Source: Acidobacteriaceae bacterium (GTDB lineage Bacteria > Acidobacteriota > Terriglobia > Terriglobales > Acidobacteriaceae). Taken from it: a stretch of 64,000 nucleotides of DNA. Made by a program: the position numbers and the translations under genes. Each line of letters opens with the position of its first letter. Position 1 is the first letter of the stretch. This document shows positions 16,478 through 25,005 of the stretch, piece after piece. The stretch covers positions 187,650 through 251,649 of the forward strand of contig PLHW01000008.1 of assembly GCA_003139095.1 (NCBI GenBank), read 5' to 3'. The notes beneath the pieces are model-generated. The model had not been told where the DNA came from. It ran no database searches and saw nothing but the letters and a program-made list of their open reading frames with translations.

Positions 16478-16811
16478 ATATCCGGCTCCCATCCGGAGCC
16501 GCGCTCTTGTTGGGATGCGGTCAGCGGAAGGTTCTGCGTCTGCTTGATCGCGGATGGTAACTGATTTCGTGATCACGAAGATGGCGGGAGGAACTACAGA
16601 ACGTAGAGCCGCAGAATCCACCAGACAAGAAATATTGCAACAACTGCCCCTGCGAAATGAACGATCCAGTCGCCAACTGTTTTCGGCTTACCGAAATTGA
16701 ACACGATGGCATCGTAGCACGGAGACCCAGACAAGGCTTACGCTGATAACGTTTTGCTAGGAACAACAGCATCGGCCGCGGGCGCCCGCGCCACGGGGTC
16801 ACGCTCTACGG
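16478..16811. other. Intergenic region, 334 bp
   Basis: Apart from a possible 36-codon membrane peptide on the minus strand (16594-16704), nothing recognisable is present. Confidence 0.45.
16594..16704 (-). CDS. Possible single-span membrane peptide, 36 aa
   Basis: A GTG-started frame encodes a polar start (FNFGKPKTVGDW) followed by a hydrophobic span (IVHFAGAVVAIFLVWWILRL) and YVL-stop. The amphipathic start and clean transmembrane segment look more protein-like than chance. No convincing ribosome binding site is seen and the start is not certain. Confidence 0.3.
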   Translation of the reverse strand: MFNFGKPKTVGDWIVHFAGAVVAIFLVWWILRLYVL

Positions 16812-17351
16812 TCAGTTGGATTTTTTGAGGAGGAAGGCGGCGGCGAAGCTGGCTATGGATGCGAGGAGCCATTCGATGCGCCAGAGCTGGATGGCTTGCC
16901 AATCGAGGGTGGTGCGGGCAGTGAAGATGATGCTGACCGAGAGTGCTGCGAAGAAGCAGAGCAGGCCGAGGAGGAACGCGAGCAGAGAGGGCGTGGTCAG
17001 GCCAAGGCGGCGGGCGGCGGCGGTGAATTGCGGGAGGCCGGTTAGCGCGGCCAGGTTGTGGAGTTCAGCGGAGCGGGTGGTTAAACCGCGAGCTGAAGTT
17101 GATTCGGGGGCGGGGGATGACTCAGGCGTTGCGGTTGACTCGCGGGCGGTGCCGCAGGTGTGGCAGAAGCGGGCTCCGAGGATGAACTCGGAGGCACAGG
17201 CGTCGCAGGTCTCGCGGCGGCCATTGGTTACGGGGGCGGCGGAGGATGCGATAGCTCCGGAGGATGCGTTGGATGCCGGGGATGCTTGGGTCGAGACGGG
17301 GGCTGGGGGGCGCCAGAACTCGTGCTGAACCTGATGTGCTGCGTCTGCCAT
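16812..17351 (-). CDS. Zinc-ribbon protein with two transmembrane helices, 179 aa
   Basis: An Ala/Ser/Pro-rich N-terminus leads into a zinc ribbon (CDACASEF...CHTCGTA, about residues 49-68). After a low-complexity linker two hydrophobic helices follow (LLAFLLGLLCFFAALSVSIIF and WLLASIASFAAAFLL), ending in KKSN. The strong ribosome binding site AGGGGAG precedes ATG 17351. It is a small inner-membrane protein of unknown role, with a ribbon of the same type as the PspC protein at 3.8 kb. Confidence 0.78.
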   Translation of the reverse strand: MADAAHQVQHEFWRPPAPVSTQASPASNASSGAIASSAAPVTNGRRETCDACASEFILGARFCHTCGTARESTATPESSPAPESTSARGLTTRSAELHNLAALTGLPQFTAAARRLGLTTPSLLAFLLGLLCFFAALSVSIIFTARTTLDWQAIQLWRIEWLLASIASFAAAFLLKKSN

Positions 17352-17674
17352 CCTGGGACTCCCCTTTTAAGCGGCCGCAGGTGATGACGTTACCGAAATG
17401 CGGCTGTGTGTGGTGCGGTACATCGCAAGCCAATCACCAAAACAACTAATTGCAAACACATGGGTTAAGGACGGGCCTTTGGGGGAGGGCCGGGTTCGGG
17501 ATGGCAAGAATTACGCGATGATCCCGAATTTCCTCTCTATATTGCCTGAGAATTTGGCTTGTGGGACGTGTTTGGTTTGGTTCGGGGGGGTGGGAAGTTA
17601 GAAGTCAGAAGTTAAACCTCATCCGTCCAACTCTCAGCGGCAGCGCCCGGTTGAGACGTGAGGGATCGACTGGA
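17352..17674. other. Intergenic region, 323 bp
   Basis: Nothing coding is supported. Contains a three-unit heptamer array at 17593-17613. Confidence 0.55.
17593..17613. repeat. Heptamer tandem repeat, 3 units
   Basis: GGAAGTT, AGAAGTC, AGAAGTT. The same unit type recurs on the other side of thiD at 18652-18686. Confidence 0.75.
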
Positions 17675-18634
17675 TTACTTGCGGGAGAAGAGGTGTTCGG
17701 GGTCGGAGATTACGGCGCTGGGGCGGCGTTGCTGCTGCATGCGGTAGAGGTGATGGAGCGGGCCGGCCCCGTGGCCGATGGGCTGGGCGTTGGCGATGGC
17801 GGCCGAGACGTAGGCTTTGGCGAGGAGGACGGCTTCGGGGAGTCCGCGGCCGTGGGCGAGGTGACAGGCGATGGCGGTGGCGAAGGCGCAGCCGGTGCCG
17901 TGGGTGGAATTGGAGGACTGGCGCGTGGCTTTGAAAACTTCCTGCTCGATGCCGCGAGAGGTGGTGAGGCTGAGAAGGTCGATGGCCTTTTCGAGATGGC
18001 CGGCGGTGACGACCACGTTGGTCGCGCCAAGAGTGTGAAGCTGGCGGGCGAAGGCGCGCATGGCGTCGAGGGCGGAGGACATGCTTTCAAACGTGATGGT
18101 TTCGAGCTTCGTGCCGTCGAAGGTGGTGCTGGATGTCGTCGAAGAGTTGGCGGGCGAGCCGGCAGCGGCGCCGCTGGCGCGGGTGAGGCCGGCGAGGGCA
18201 GCGGCCTCGTCGAGGTTGGGAGTGACGACTTCGGCGAGAGGCAGGAGGCGCTCGATCAGGGCGCGGGTGCCGGCGGGGTCGAGGAGTTCGGCGCCGGAGC
18301 TGGAGCGGAGGATAGGGTCGAGGACGATGTGCGGGAGGCGCGTTTTTTCGAGGAAGTCGGCGACGGCGGTAACGATGGCGTGATTGGCCAACATGCCGAT
18401 GTGGACGGCGTCGATGGCGAAGTCGGCGGCGAGTTCGTCGAGGGTGGCGGCGAGGATGGCGGGATCGATGGGGTGGACCTGACGAACTCCCAGGGTGGAC
18501 TGGACGGTGAGAGCGGTGATGGCGGCAACGCCGTAGGACTCGTGGGCGGCGATGACCTTGAGGTCGGCGGTGACGCCGGCGCCGGAGGAAGGATCGAAGC
18601 CGGCGATGGTGAGGATGATGGGCGGGGCGGCCAT
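17675..18634 (-). CDS. thiD: Hydroxymethylpyrimidine/phosphomethylpyrimidine kinase, 319 aa
   Basis: Phosphorylates HMP and HMP-P in thiamine pyrophosphate synthesis, in the cytoplasm. The ribokinase-like signatures are present: TIAGFDPSSGAGVTADLK near the start, VLDPILRSSSGAELL, TPNLDEAAALAGL, and the anion-hole/catalytic STHGTGCAFATAIA near residue 255. The protein is about 50 residues longer than usual. The extra length is a Ser/Thr/Ala-rich insertion after TPNLDEAAALAGL (TRASGAAAGSPANSSTTSST) plus a longer C-terminus. No other thiamine gene is adjacent. Confidence 0.93.
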   Translation of the reverse strand: MAAPPIILTIAGFDPSSGAGVTADLKVIAAHESYGVAAITALTVQSTLGVRQVHPIDPAILAATLDELAADFAIDAVHIGMLANHAIVTAVADFLEKTRLPHIVLDPILRSSSGAELLDPAGTRALIERLLPLAEVVTPNLDEAAALAGLTRASGAAAGSPANSSTTSSTTFDGTKLETITFESMSSALDAMRAFARQLHTLGATNVVVTAGHLEKAIDLLSLTTSRGIEQEVFKATRQSSNSTHGTGCAFATAIACHLAHGRGLPEAVLLAKAYVSAAIANAQPIGHGAGPLHHLYRMQQQRRPSAVISDPEHLFSRK

Positions 18635-18651
18635 GAGACCACTGTAACCGA

Positions 18652-18711
18652 AGTCAGGAGTCAGAAGTTAGAAGTCAGAAGTCGGATTGCAGAGTGGGGA
18701 TTGCAGAGTTC
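18652..18711. repeat. Heptamer array followed by 14-bp repeat
   Basis: Five 7-mers (AGTCAGG, AGTCAGA, AGTTAGA, AGTCAGA, AGTCGGA) run from 18652 to 18686. Two 14-mers, GGATTGCAGAGTGG (18684-18697) and GGATTGCAGAGTTC (18698-18711), follow. Confidence 0.82.
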
Positions 18712-19078
18712 AGGACGGGGTTCGCGATCAACATGCGGGGGCAGGATGCCCACCCGACAGCAAGCGGGGATACTGGCGCTACGCCTTTCACTAGTGATTT
18801 TCTGCGGGGGCTCAAGATTTTTTATTTACCATGGAGTCATGCCTTCGCGCGCGCGTAAGGTATTCATTGTAAATGACTTATCTGGTAATACTTACTAAAT
18901 TACTGATTTTATGGGAGATAGCTTGGGATTCCATTTGGGGAAAAGTTGCCCGATTACTATTTAGTTAACAGTGACGAGGGACTGTAATCAGCAAGATAGG
19001 GGGCAAAATGGGCAGATTGTCGGGTCTAAACCATTCGATTAATTACTCTTAAGTAAAGTCACTCGAGGTCTTTTCCGA

Positions 19079-19107
19079 TTGACATAGAGCGCCGGGACCC
19101 GTAGGAT
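19079..19107 (+). promoter_or_regulatory. Sigma70-type promoter for rlpA-like and pyrF
   Basis: TTGACA (19079-19084), a 17-bp spacer and TAGGAT (19102-19107). It lies about 60 bases before the start of the rlpA-like gene. Confidence 0.65.
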
Positions 19108-19170
19108 CACGAAATCGTTTGACCAAAGGAGCAGACGACCAACAAACGACTTTCAAACGGAGGTAACTGA

Positions 19171-19689
19171 ATGCGACGACGTTTCGCCGAAGGCCTGGCA
19201 GTGCTTTTATCGGTCGCCAGTCTGGGGGCAGGAGCCGCATCCGGGCCAAGCCTGGAAGCCGCCAAGGTCAAAGAGCCGCAGGTTGTAAAGACTGCCGGCG
19301 CCCCTACAAACAAAATAACCCACCCGGTAACCAATCCAGTCAGCAAGAAGTCCCACCCCTACCAGGTCGGAACGGCCTCGTGGTACGGGGAGTATTTCCA
19401 GGGCAAGGCAACAGCCAGCGGTGAGCCGTATGACATGCAGGACTTTACCGCGGCGCATCCGACGCTGCCACTGGGAAGTTACGTGAAGGTGACCAATCTC
19501 GGCAACGGAAAAGCCGTTGTCGTGCGAATCAACGATCGCGGCCCGGTGGTGGATGGGCGGATCATCGATGTTTCCTACGTCGCCGCGCGGGCGCTTGGAT
19601 TTAGAGAGCGCGGTGTCCAGAAGGTTCGTCTGGATCTGGACCGGCCGACTACGCTGGCCGAGCTGGAACCGGTAGCAAATCTCCGATAA
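19171..19689 (+). CDS. rlpA: RlpA-like septal ring lytic transglycosylase, 172 aa
   Basis: The signal peptide (RRRFAEGLAVLLSVASLGAGA) is followed by a double-psi beta-barrel with the family signatures GTASWYGEYFQGKATASGE, LPLGSYVKVTNL and VVRINDRGPVVDGRIIDVS. RlpA cleaves denuded glycan strands of peptidoglycan. The acidic residue of NDRGP and the His region around FTAAHPTLP are the expected catalytic parts. There is no C-terminal SPOR domain, so septal targeting must differ from the E. coli protein. GGAGGT precedes the ATG. pyrF follows after 20 bases, so they may be cotranscribed. Confidence 0.9.
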   Translation: MRRRFAEGLAVLLSVASLGAGAASGPSLEAAKVKEPQVVKTAGAPTNKITHPVTNPVSKKSHPYQVGTASWYGEYFQGKATASGEPYDMQDFTAAHPTLPLGSYVKVTNLGNGKAVVVRINDRGPVVDGRIIDVSYVAARALGFRERGVQKVRLDLDRPTTLAELEPVANLR

Positions 19690-19709
19690 AACCGATACAC
19701 TCGCGAGCG

Positions 19710-20420
19710 ATGGTTGAGAATTTTGACCGGCGCCAGCGATTGATTGTCGCGCTCGATGTAGCGACAGCCGAGGCCGCCCGGAAGATCGTGGCGGCCGTCG
19801 GAGATTCCGCGTTCACCTACAAAGTGGGGATGCAGTTATATACGGCGGAGGGGCCGGCGGTGGTGCGGGAGCTGGTCGGCTCGGGCCGGCAGATATTTCT
19901 CGATCTGAAGTATCACGACATTCCGAATACGGTGGGCTCGGCGGTGCGGGAGGCGGCAGAGCTGGGCGTGAGTATGCTGACCGTGCACGCGGCGGGCGGG
20001 GGAAAGATGCTGCGCGCGGCAACGGAGGCGGCGACGAAGGTGAACCCGAAGCTAGTGGTGCTGGGCGTGACGGTGCTGACGAGCTTGGACGAGGACGATT
20101 TGGGGACGCTGGGCGTGCGTGGAGGCCTGACGGATCAGGTCCTACGGATGGCGGCGCTGGCGTTGACGAATGGATGCAGAGGGGTGGTGGCGTCGGCGCG
20201 CGAGTGCCCGGCTCTGCGGGCGGAGTTTGGGAGCGAGTTCGCGATTGTGACGCCGGGAGTGCGGCCGGCGGGCAGCGGACACGATGACCAGGCGCGGGTG
20301 GTGACTCCGGCGGAAGCGATGGCGGCAGGAGCGTCGCACATCGTGGTGGGGCGGCCGATCACGGAGGCGAGCGATCCGGCGGCGGAAGCGCGGGCGATTC
20401 TTGGGCAGATCGCGGCGTAG
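19710..20420 (+). CDS. pyrF: Orotidine 5'-phosphate decarboxylase, 236 aa
   Basis: Converts OMP to UMP in pyrimidine synthesis. The catalytic Asp-Lys-Asp set is visible in FLDLKYHDIPNTV (D65, K67, D70). The N-terminal LIVALDVATAEAA and the phosphate-binding C-terminal VTPGVRP and ASHIVVGRPITEASDP match the family, and the length is normal. It follows the rlpA-like gene by 20 bases on the same strand. Confidence 0.97.
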   Translation: MVENFDRRQRLIVALDVATAEAARKIVAAVGDSAFTYKVGMQLYTAEGPAVVRELVGSGRQIFLDLKYHDIPNTVGSAVREAAELGVSMLTVHAAGGGKMLRAATEAATKVNPKLVVLGVTVLTSLDEDDLGTLGVRGGLTDQVLRMAALALTNGCRGVVASARECPALRAEFGSEFAIVTPGVRPAGSGHDDQARVVTPAEAMAAGASHIVVGRPITEASDPAAEARAILGQIAA

Positions 20421-20428
20421 GGAAATTC

Positions 20429-20456
20429 CTGATTTGTAATTTCTGATTTGTAATTT
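20429..20456. repeat. Perfect 14-bp tandem duplication
   Basis: CTGATTTGTAATTT occurs twice in tandem (20429-20442 and 20443-20456), itself two related 7-mers, in the gap between the convergent pyrF and SnoaL-like genes. Confidence 0.85.
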
Positions 20457-20503
20457 GGAGCCTTGGCTCGACTGCCGAGGGTGACTGTCCCCGGAAGTGA
20501 CCC

Positions 20504-20833
20504 TTACGCGGCGAATGCGCGCGGATCGAAAACCGTCCTGATGGAGGCGATCTTTCCGTCTTTTACTTGATACCAGGAACAGAAAAACGTCGTTACCTTC
20601 TCGGTCACGAAGTCGTAGAGCAGGCAAACGTCGTCGCCGTCCACGAAAACCTTCTTCATGAGGTATCTTCCCTGCTGCTTCTCCATCATCTTGAGGAAAT
20701 CGTCGGCGCTGCGGAAGGCCTCGCCGGCTGGGCCCTTGATGAAGACACCATCGCCCAAGTAGCGCCTGGCGGCAACGTAATCCCGCTTGCCCATTGCGTC
20801 GATGTAAGACATTACTACTTCTCTAGCGCTCAT
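20504..20833 (-). CDS. SnoaL/NTF2-like protein, 109 aa
   Basis: A small alpha+beta-barrel protein starting MSAREVVMSYIDAMGKRDY. The pattern VVMSYIDAMGKRDYVAARRY, then FKGP-like strand and the C-terminal DGKIASIRTVFDPRAF is that of the SnoaL-like polyketide cyclase / NTF2 superfamily, whose members bind small ligands in a conical pocket. ATG 20833 has AGAGAGG upstream. The specific ligand or reaction is unknown. The next gene upstream on the same strand is a zinc-ribbon protein 55 bases away. Confidence 0.78.
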   Translation of the reverse strand: MSAREVVMSYIDAMGKRDYVAARRYLGDGVFIKGPAGEAFRSADDFLKMMEKQQGRYLMKKVFVDGDDVCLLYDFVTEKVTTFFCSWYQVKDGKIASIRTVFDPRAFAA

Positions 20834-20888
20834 AGGCACCCGAACCTCTCTGCATAGGCCTCGCCAGCAAAAGCTCGCAGCTGCGAGT

Positions 20889-21068
20889 CTATAACTTCTC
20901 GAAAAAATCGCAGGCGGAGCATGAGATGAAGATGCCGCCGGGAACGCTGCGCTCGCGGTCTTTGACGCGCTTAACGATGCGCGTATCTTTGCCACACTTG
21001 GGGCAGGCGGTTGACTTGGTCGTGTCCATGACCTTCTTACGGTCGGCGGTTTTTGCAATTTTTGCCAT
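20889..21068 (-). CDS. Small zinc-ribbon protein, 59 aa
   Basis: A Lys-rich 59-residue protein with two Cys pairs (CPKCGKDT and CSACDFFEKL) spaced as in a zinc ribbon. AGGAGA precedes ATG 21068, which settles the start over a longer frame. Such ribbons bind nucleic acid or act as adaptors. It lies upstream of the SnoaL-like gene on the same strand, possibly cotranscribed. Confidence 0.75.
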   Translation of the reverse strand: MAKIAKTADRKKVMDTTKSTACPKCGKDTRIVKRVKDRERSVPGGIFISCSACDFFEKL

Positions 21069-21473
21069 TACGTTCTCCTGACAGGAATGTGCCGCCGGTG
21101 AAAAGGCCGGGGTTCTACCTGGTAATTGGGGAGTATTGAGGAATGCCAAGCCGTTCGCGGCCGGGCGGAGTCAACATAGGTTGATCGGTACCGTGTACTC
21201 GCCAAAGAAATTCTACACGAAGGCGAGGCGGGGGCGAAATCGGCGGGGCGGGGGCGGGGCAATTCGTTTTTCACCACGGAGGCACAGAGGCACGGAGAAA
21301 ACCGGCTTGGTTGGAGAGTCTCTCCGACATTTTGATTTTACGGTTCAGCAGAGCGTCGGCTGAGAAATTCGGGTGAGAAATAACGAGCCGTCGCCACTAG
21401 AACAACGGGGCCGCTTGCGCGGCCCCGCTGAAAACAGCTTACAGGCTGGTTGAAAAACTACTGCGTGGTGCAG
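21069..21473. other. Intergenic region, 405 bp
   Basis: Contains a period-8 repeat (CACGGAGG, CACAGAGG, CACGGAGA; 21275-21298) and the terminator of the S53 peptidase gene. No gene is supported. Confidence 0.6.
21397..21427 (-). terminator. Intrinsic terminator of the S53 peptidase gene
   Basis: On the minus strand, CGGGGCCGC, loop GCAA (a GNRA tetraloop) and GCGGCCCCG are followed by TTGTTCT. It lies about 45 bases after the stop codon. Confidence 0.8.
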
Positions 21474-22385
21474 TTACTTGCCGGTGCCTGTCAGGGTCGA
21501 GGTTTGGGGACTGCCGACAGCACTGTCGCTGACCTGGAGCGTGCCCGACCGCGTTCCCTTCTGAGTGGGAGCGAAGATCACGGCGATTTTGCAGCTGCTC
21601 TTCGCTCCGAGGCTGGAGGTACAGGTGGTGGAGGAAACGCTGAAGTCTCCCGTGGTGGAGATGGAGATGCCAGTCAGCGCAACGCTTTGTTTGTTGGCGA
21701 GGGTGAAATTTTTCGCCTTGCTGTTGCTGCCCACTTTGGTGGCGGGGAACGTAGCGCTGGCGGGAGCTAAAGTGGCTTGCGCGGTGCCCGTGCCCGAGAG
21801 GCTTACGCTTTGCGGGCTGCCGGGCGCGTTGTCAGTGAAGGTCAACGATCCGGTGCGGGAGCCGACCTGGGTGGGCGTGAAGGTGACGGTAACGGTGCAC
21901 TTTCCACCTGCGGGCACGGTGGACCCGCAGGTCTTGGATTGAATGGCGAAATCGCCGGAGGTGGCGATGTTCGAGATATCGAGCGTGGCCTGGCCGGTGT
22001 TGGTGAGAGTGACGGATTGAGCTTTGGAGGTCTGGCCGACCACTTCGCTGCCAAAAGTAAGTGACGTGGGCGAAAGCGTTACAACGGGGGCCCCAGTGAC
22101 ATCGAGTTGTATGCCGGCTTCGCTGGTCAGGCTGCCCGAGACGCCGTTGATCAATACGGTCGAGTTGCCGCCCGCTGCGCCGGGGGCAACAGTGAGAGTC
22201 AACGTGCTGGTGGAAGTGGCGGGATTGGGATTGAACGACGCGGTCACGCCACTGGGCAGGCCTGACGCCGAAAGCGTCACGCTGCCGTTGAACCCGTTGG
22301 CAGGCACCACAGTGATGGTGCTGGTGCCGGTACTGCCGAGTTGAATGGCAAGCGCGAACGGGTTTGGAGTAAGCGTGAAATACTG
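21474..22385 (-). repeat. C-terminal Ig/choice-of-anchor D cassette, copy 2
   Basis: Homologous to copies at 7014-7930 and 24383-25005. It contains one Ig-like and two choice-of-anchor D domains and ends GSPQTSTLTGTGK. Confidence 0.8.
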
Positions 22386-24005
22386 CCCGGCGAGTGAATT
22401 GATGAGGCCGGAGTCGTTGGGACTTCCCCAGCCAGTGCATAAGTCGAAACCGATGGCGCAGGGAAAGCCGTTGTTGCCGCTGACAATGTCGTGAAAATCA
22501 GTGTTGTAGTTCGGCCCCAAGCCAATCGAATAAATGGCTGGATTGATAAAGCCGACCGGCAGATTGCCGCTGGCGACCGACTGTTGATTGACGAGCGCCA
22601 GGTAACCGGCCCACATGGGAGCGGCAAAGCTGGTGCCACCCAATCCGGTGCCGCAGCCGTTCTGGTCCGAGCAATAGTAGAACGTGGTGTTTGCGTTGGC
22701 CGCGACGTCAGGCCCGTTGCGATAGGTCTGGGAACAACTGGAGCAGCCCGCGGCGGCGGCGACCTGCCAGTAAGGAATCGGGAAATGGTCGGGCGAAATG
22801 CCGCCCCCGCCGCCCGACCAGCCGGTCTCGGATTGCCATGGACCGCCCGCGCCCTGAGTGACCAGGTCGGTGCCGCCTACGGATACAAGATAGTCATCGT
22901 CAGCGGGGTAAGCGCTGCTGGTCCACTTGCCGGAGTCGCCGGCCGCGGCGAACAAGTTCTGTCCCTGTGCGGCGAACTCCTGGAAGATGGGATCGTCGGT
23001 CCTTGCGTCCTGGGGGCCCCATCCCCAAGAACAGCTCAATTGAGCATTGAGCGGATTGGCGGTCGCCATGGCATTGAAAATGGCGGTGTCGCTGGACCCG
23101 ACATACATGACGAGGCTGGAGAGGTTGGGCGCCATGCCGAGAGCCTGGGTCATATCGATCGTCTGCTCGGTGTCGTCGCAACCTTGGGACGCGTAGCAGG
23201 TGGTGGGAGTGCCGTCCACGGACAAGAGCGTGACGGGGACGTTGAGGGTCTGGTTGACATTCTGGTAATAGGTGGTCAAGTCCGCCAAATCGGTGCCGAC
23301 GAACTCAAACAGGCCGAGTGATTGCCCAGCGCCGGTGAGAGCAGTGCCCTCGTAATAGGCCGCGCGCATGTCGCTGCCGCAATAAGAATTTCTGGGACAG
23401 GATCCGGAGATATCAGGATGGCCCGCGAGTTTGCCGTGCTGGAAGAGCGGGCGGGGAGGCGAATAGTTGTCGAGGCCGGAGATGTGCCACAACTGGAAAG
23501 GCAGATCCAGCGCGGGCTCGCGGTCAGGAGCGAAGAATGTACGATTCCCGGTGGGGTGGCGGTACAAGCCCATTTGCACGTGAAAGGCTTTTTCAATGTT
23601 AGCGACCGAGCCGAGGAGAACGAGATCCATACGGTTGCGCGAGGTGTTGACAATGGTAAAGCCATTGGCTTTGGCGAAACGAATGACCGCGCGATATTGG
23701 TCGTCGCTGGGACCAAATCTCTCGGTGAACTCGTTGACCGAGACAAAATGGCGGTAGGAGGGACTGGTGGGATCGTAGAGTTGCTGAAGAAAATTTTCGA
23801 GTTCCGGCTGATGACGCAGCGCGAGAACGAGATCGAATCGAACGGATTGCGCGGCGGGCAAGCGGCCAAGCAACTCGGCTTGGCCATTGACAACTACTTC
23901 GCGGGTGTGGCGGGTCAATAGCGCCTGGGGCTGCGCCTGGGAAACAACGCTCGCCATCGAAACAACCATGGCGACGGCAAGCAAGAATGTAGTAACTCGA
24001 ATCAT
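21474..24005 (-). CDS. Secreted S53 (pro-kumamolisin/sedolisin) peptidase with Ig and choice-of-anchor D domains, 843 aa
   Basis: A signal peptide (MIRVTTFLLAVAMVVSMASVVSQA) is followed by a pro-kumamolisin activation domain (about 40-190) and an S53 catalytic domain. The acid/serine centre is visible: Glu280 and Asp284 in EQTIDMTQ, the oxyanion Asp357 in AAAGDSG and Ser459 in GGTSFAAPMWAG. A C-terminal calcium-site region follows (HDIVSGNNG, CTGWGSPN). Residues about 545-843 are the Ig plus two choice-of-anchor D cassette shared with two other genes. S53 enzymes are acid-stable endopeptidases, suggesting extracellular protein degradation in an acidic habitat. Confidence 0.93.
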   Translation of the reverse strand: MIRVTTFLLAVAMVVSMASVVSQAQPQALLTRHTREVVVNGQAELLGRLPAAQSVRFDLVLALRHQPELENFLQQLYDPTSPSYRHFVSVNEFTERFGPSDDQYRAVIRFAKANGFTIVNTSRNRMDLVLLGSVANIEKAFHVQMGLYRHPTGNRTFFAPDREPALDLPFQLWHISGLDNYSPPRPLFQHGKLAGHPDISGSCPRNSYCGSDMRAAYYEGTALTGAGQSLGLFEFVGTDLADLTTYYQNVNQTLNVPVTLLSVDGTPTTCYASQGCDDTEQTIDMTQALGMAPNLSSLVMYVGSSDTAIFNAMATANPLNAQLSCSWGWGPQDARTDDPIFQEFAAQGQNLFAAAGDSGKWTSSAYPADDDYLVSVGGTDLVTQGAGGPWQSETGWSGGGGGISPDHFPIPYWQVAAAAGCSSCSQTYRNGPDVAANANTTFYYCSDQNGCGTGLGGTSFAAPMWAGYLALVNQQSVASGNLPVGFINPAIYSIGLGPNYNTDFHDIVSGNNGFPCAIGFDLCTGWGSPNDSGLINSLAGQYFTLTPNPFALAIQLGSTGTSTITVVPANGFNGSVTLSASGLPSGVTASFNPNPATSTSTLTLTVAPGAAGGNSTVLINGVSGSLTSEAGIQLDVTGAPVVTLSPTSLTFGSEVVGQTSKAQSVTLTNTGQATLDISNIATSGDFAIQSKTCGSTVPAGGKCTVTVTFTPTQVGSRTGSLTFTDNAPGSPQSVSLSGTGTAQATLAPASATFPATKVGSNSKAKNFTLANKQSVALTGISISTTGDFSVSSTTCTSSLGAKSSCKIAVIFAPTQKGTRSGTLQVSDSAVGSPQTSTLTGTGK

Positions 24006-24382
24006 GGCTTCTCCTCTAATAAACAGGCAATCACCGCACCATACGGTGGCTTAACGTTTACGCGAAGCCCGGCGACTTTTCATGCGACTCGATGGAAAAG
24101 GGGGAACAGCCGGCGGGCTGGAACGATCGCGCTTAGCTTACACCCATCCGGTGGCTTCGAACAGACTGAAAGACGCTGCATTAAAGATGAATGGTTTCTT
24201 CCGGAACTACAAGATGTAGTAATTGCGGAGCGATGGCACCCTTGCGCTTTGCTATCACTTCACTTTCATCAGGTTGTGAAGAGGACTTCCATCTCCAAGC
24301 TGTGGAACGTGCTCGGGACACGAAAAAAGGGCGGGACCGAAGTCCCGCCCAGAGTGTTGTGCGTCAGCCAACGCTGCCGCAG
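24006..24382. other. Intergenic region, 377 bp
   Basis: Upstream region of the S53 peptidase gene and 3' region of the next exported gene, including its terminator. No gene is supported. Confidence 0.6.
24322..24350 (-). terminator. Intrinsic terminator with TTCG tetraloop
   Basis: On the minus strand, GGGCGGGAC, loop TTCG and GTCCCGCCC are followed by TTTTTTCG. This is a strong canonical terminator about 30 bases after the stop of the 726-aa exported protein. Confidence 0.92.
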
Positions 24383-25005
24383 TTATTTGCCTGTGCCGCT
24401 CAAAGCCACCGTCTGGGGGCTGCCCGCGGCGTTGTCGGTGAACAACAACTGACCCGTGCGCAGGCCCGTCTGAGTCGGCTTGAAGTCGACCTTCACGATG
24501 CAGCTTGCACCCTTGGCCAGCGTACTGCCGCAGGCCGTCTTGCCGGTGAACGGCGCTACAGCAAAGTCACCAGTGGTGGTGATGCTGGTGAAGTTCAGCG
24601 TGGACTGGCCGGTGTTTGAGACCGTCACCTTCTTGGCTCCGGAGGTGTTGCCAACCACTACCTTACCCCACTTCAGCGAAGTGGGATTGAGGCTCACGAC
24701 CGGTCCGCTGGCCGTAATCGTCAGGCTGATCGTGGTGCTCTGCGAGATCGAGCCCGAAACGCCACTGATAGTGACGGTGGACGTGCCGATCGCTGCTTGC
24801 GCACTCGCGGTCAGAGTCAGGGTGCTGGTTGTGGTCGTCGGGTTGGGATTGAAGCCAGCCGTAACCCCATTAGGTAGGCCGGTTGCGCTCAAGGTAACGC
24901 TGCCGTTGAAGCCGTTCTCGGGAACGACCGTAATCGTGCTCGTACCCTGGCTTCCCTCGGCAATCGTCAGCGAGTTCGGATTCGCGGTCAAGCTAAAGGT
25001 TTGCG
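24383..25005 (-). repeat. C-terminal Ig/choice-of-anchor D cassette, copy 3 (short)
   Basis: Homologous to copies at 7014-7930 and 21474-22385, with one Ig-like and one choice-of-anchor D domain, ending GSPQTVALSGTGK. One anchor-D unit is absent compared with the other two copies. Confidence 0.8.

Larger units (their letters stand above)
18635..19170. other. Long intergenic region with AT-rich segment, 536 bp
   Basis: Contains period-7/14 repeats at 18652-18711. From about 18830 to 19080 the sequence is clearly AT-richer than its surroundings. In that part an imperfect inverted repeat is visible (GTAAGGTATT 18855-18864, AATACTTAC 18887-18895). The rlpA-like promoter follows. No gene is supported. 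Confidence 0.6.

Noticed and set aside
17561..18898. Long plus-strand frame opposite thiD
   Set aside because: Gly/Val/Asp/Glu-rich mirror of thiD codons with no motif. It runs through intergenic heptamer repeats.
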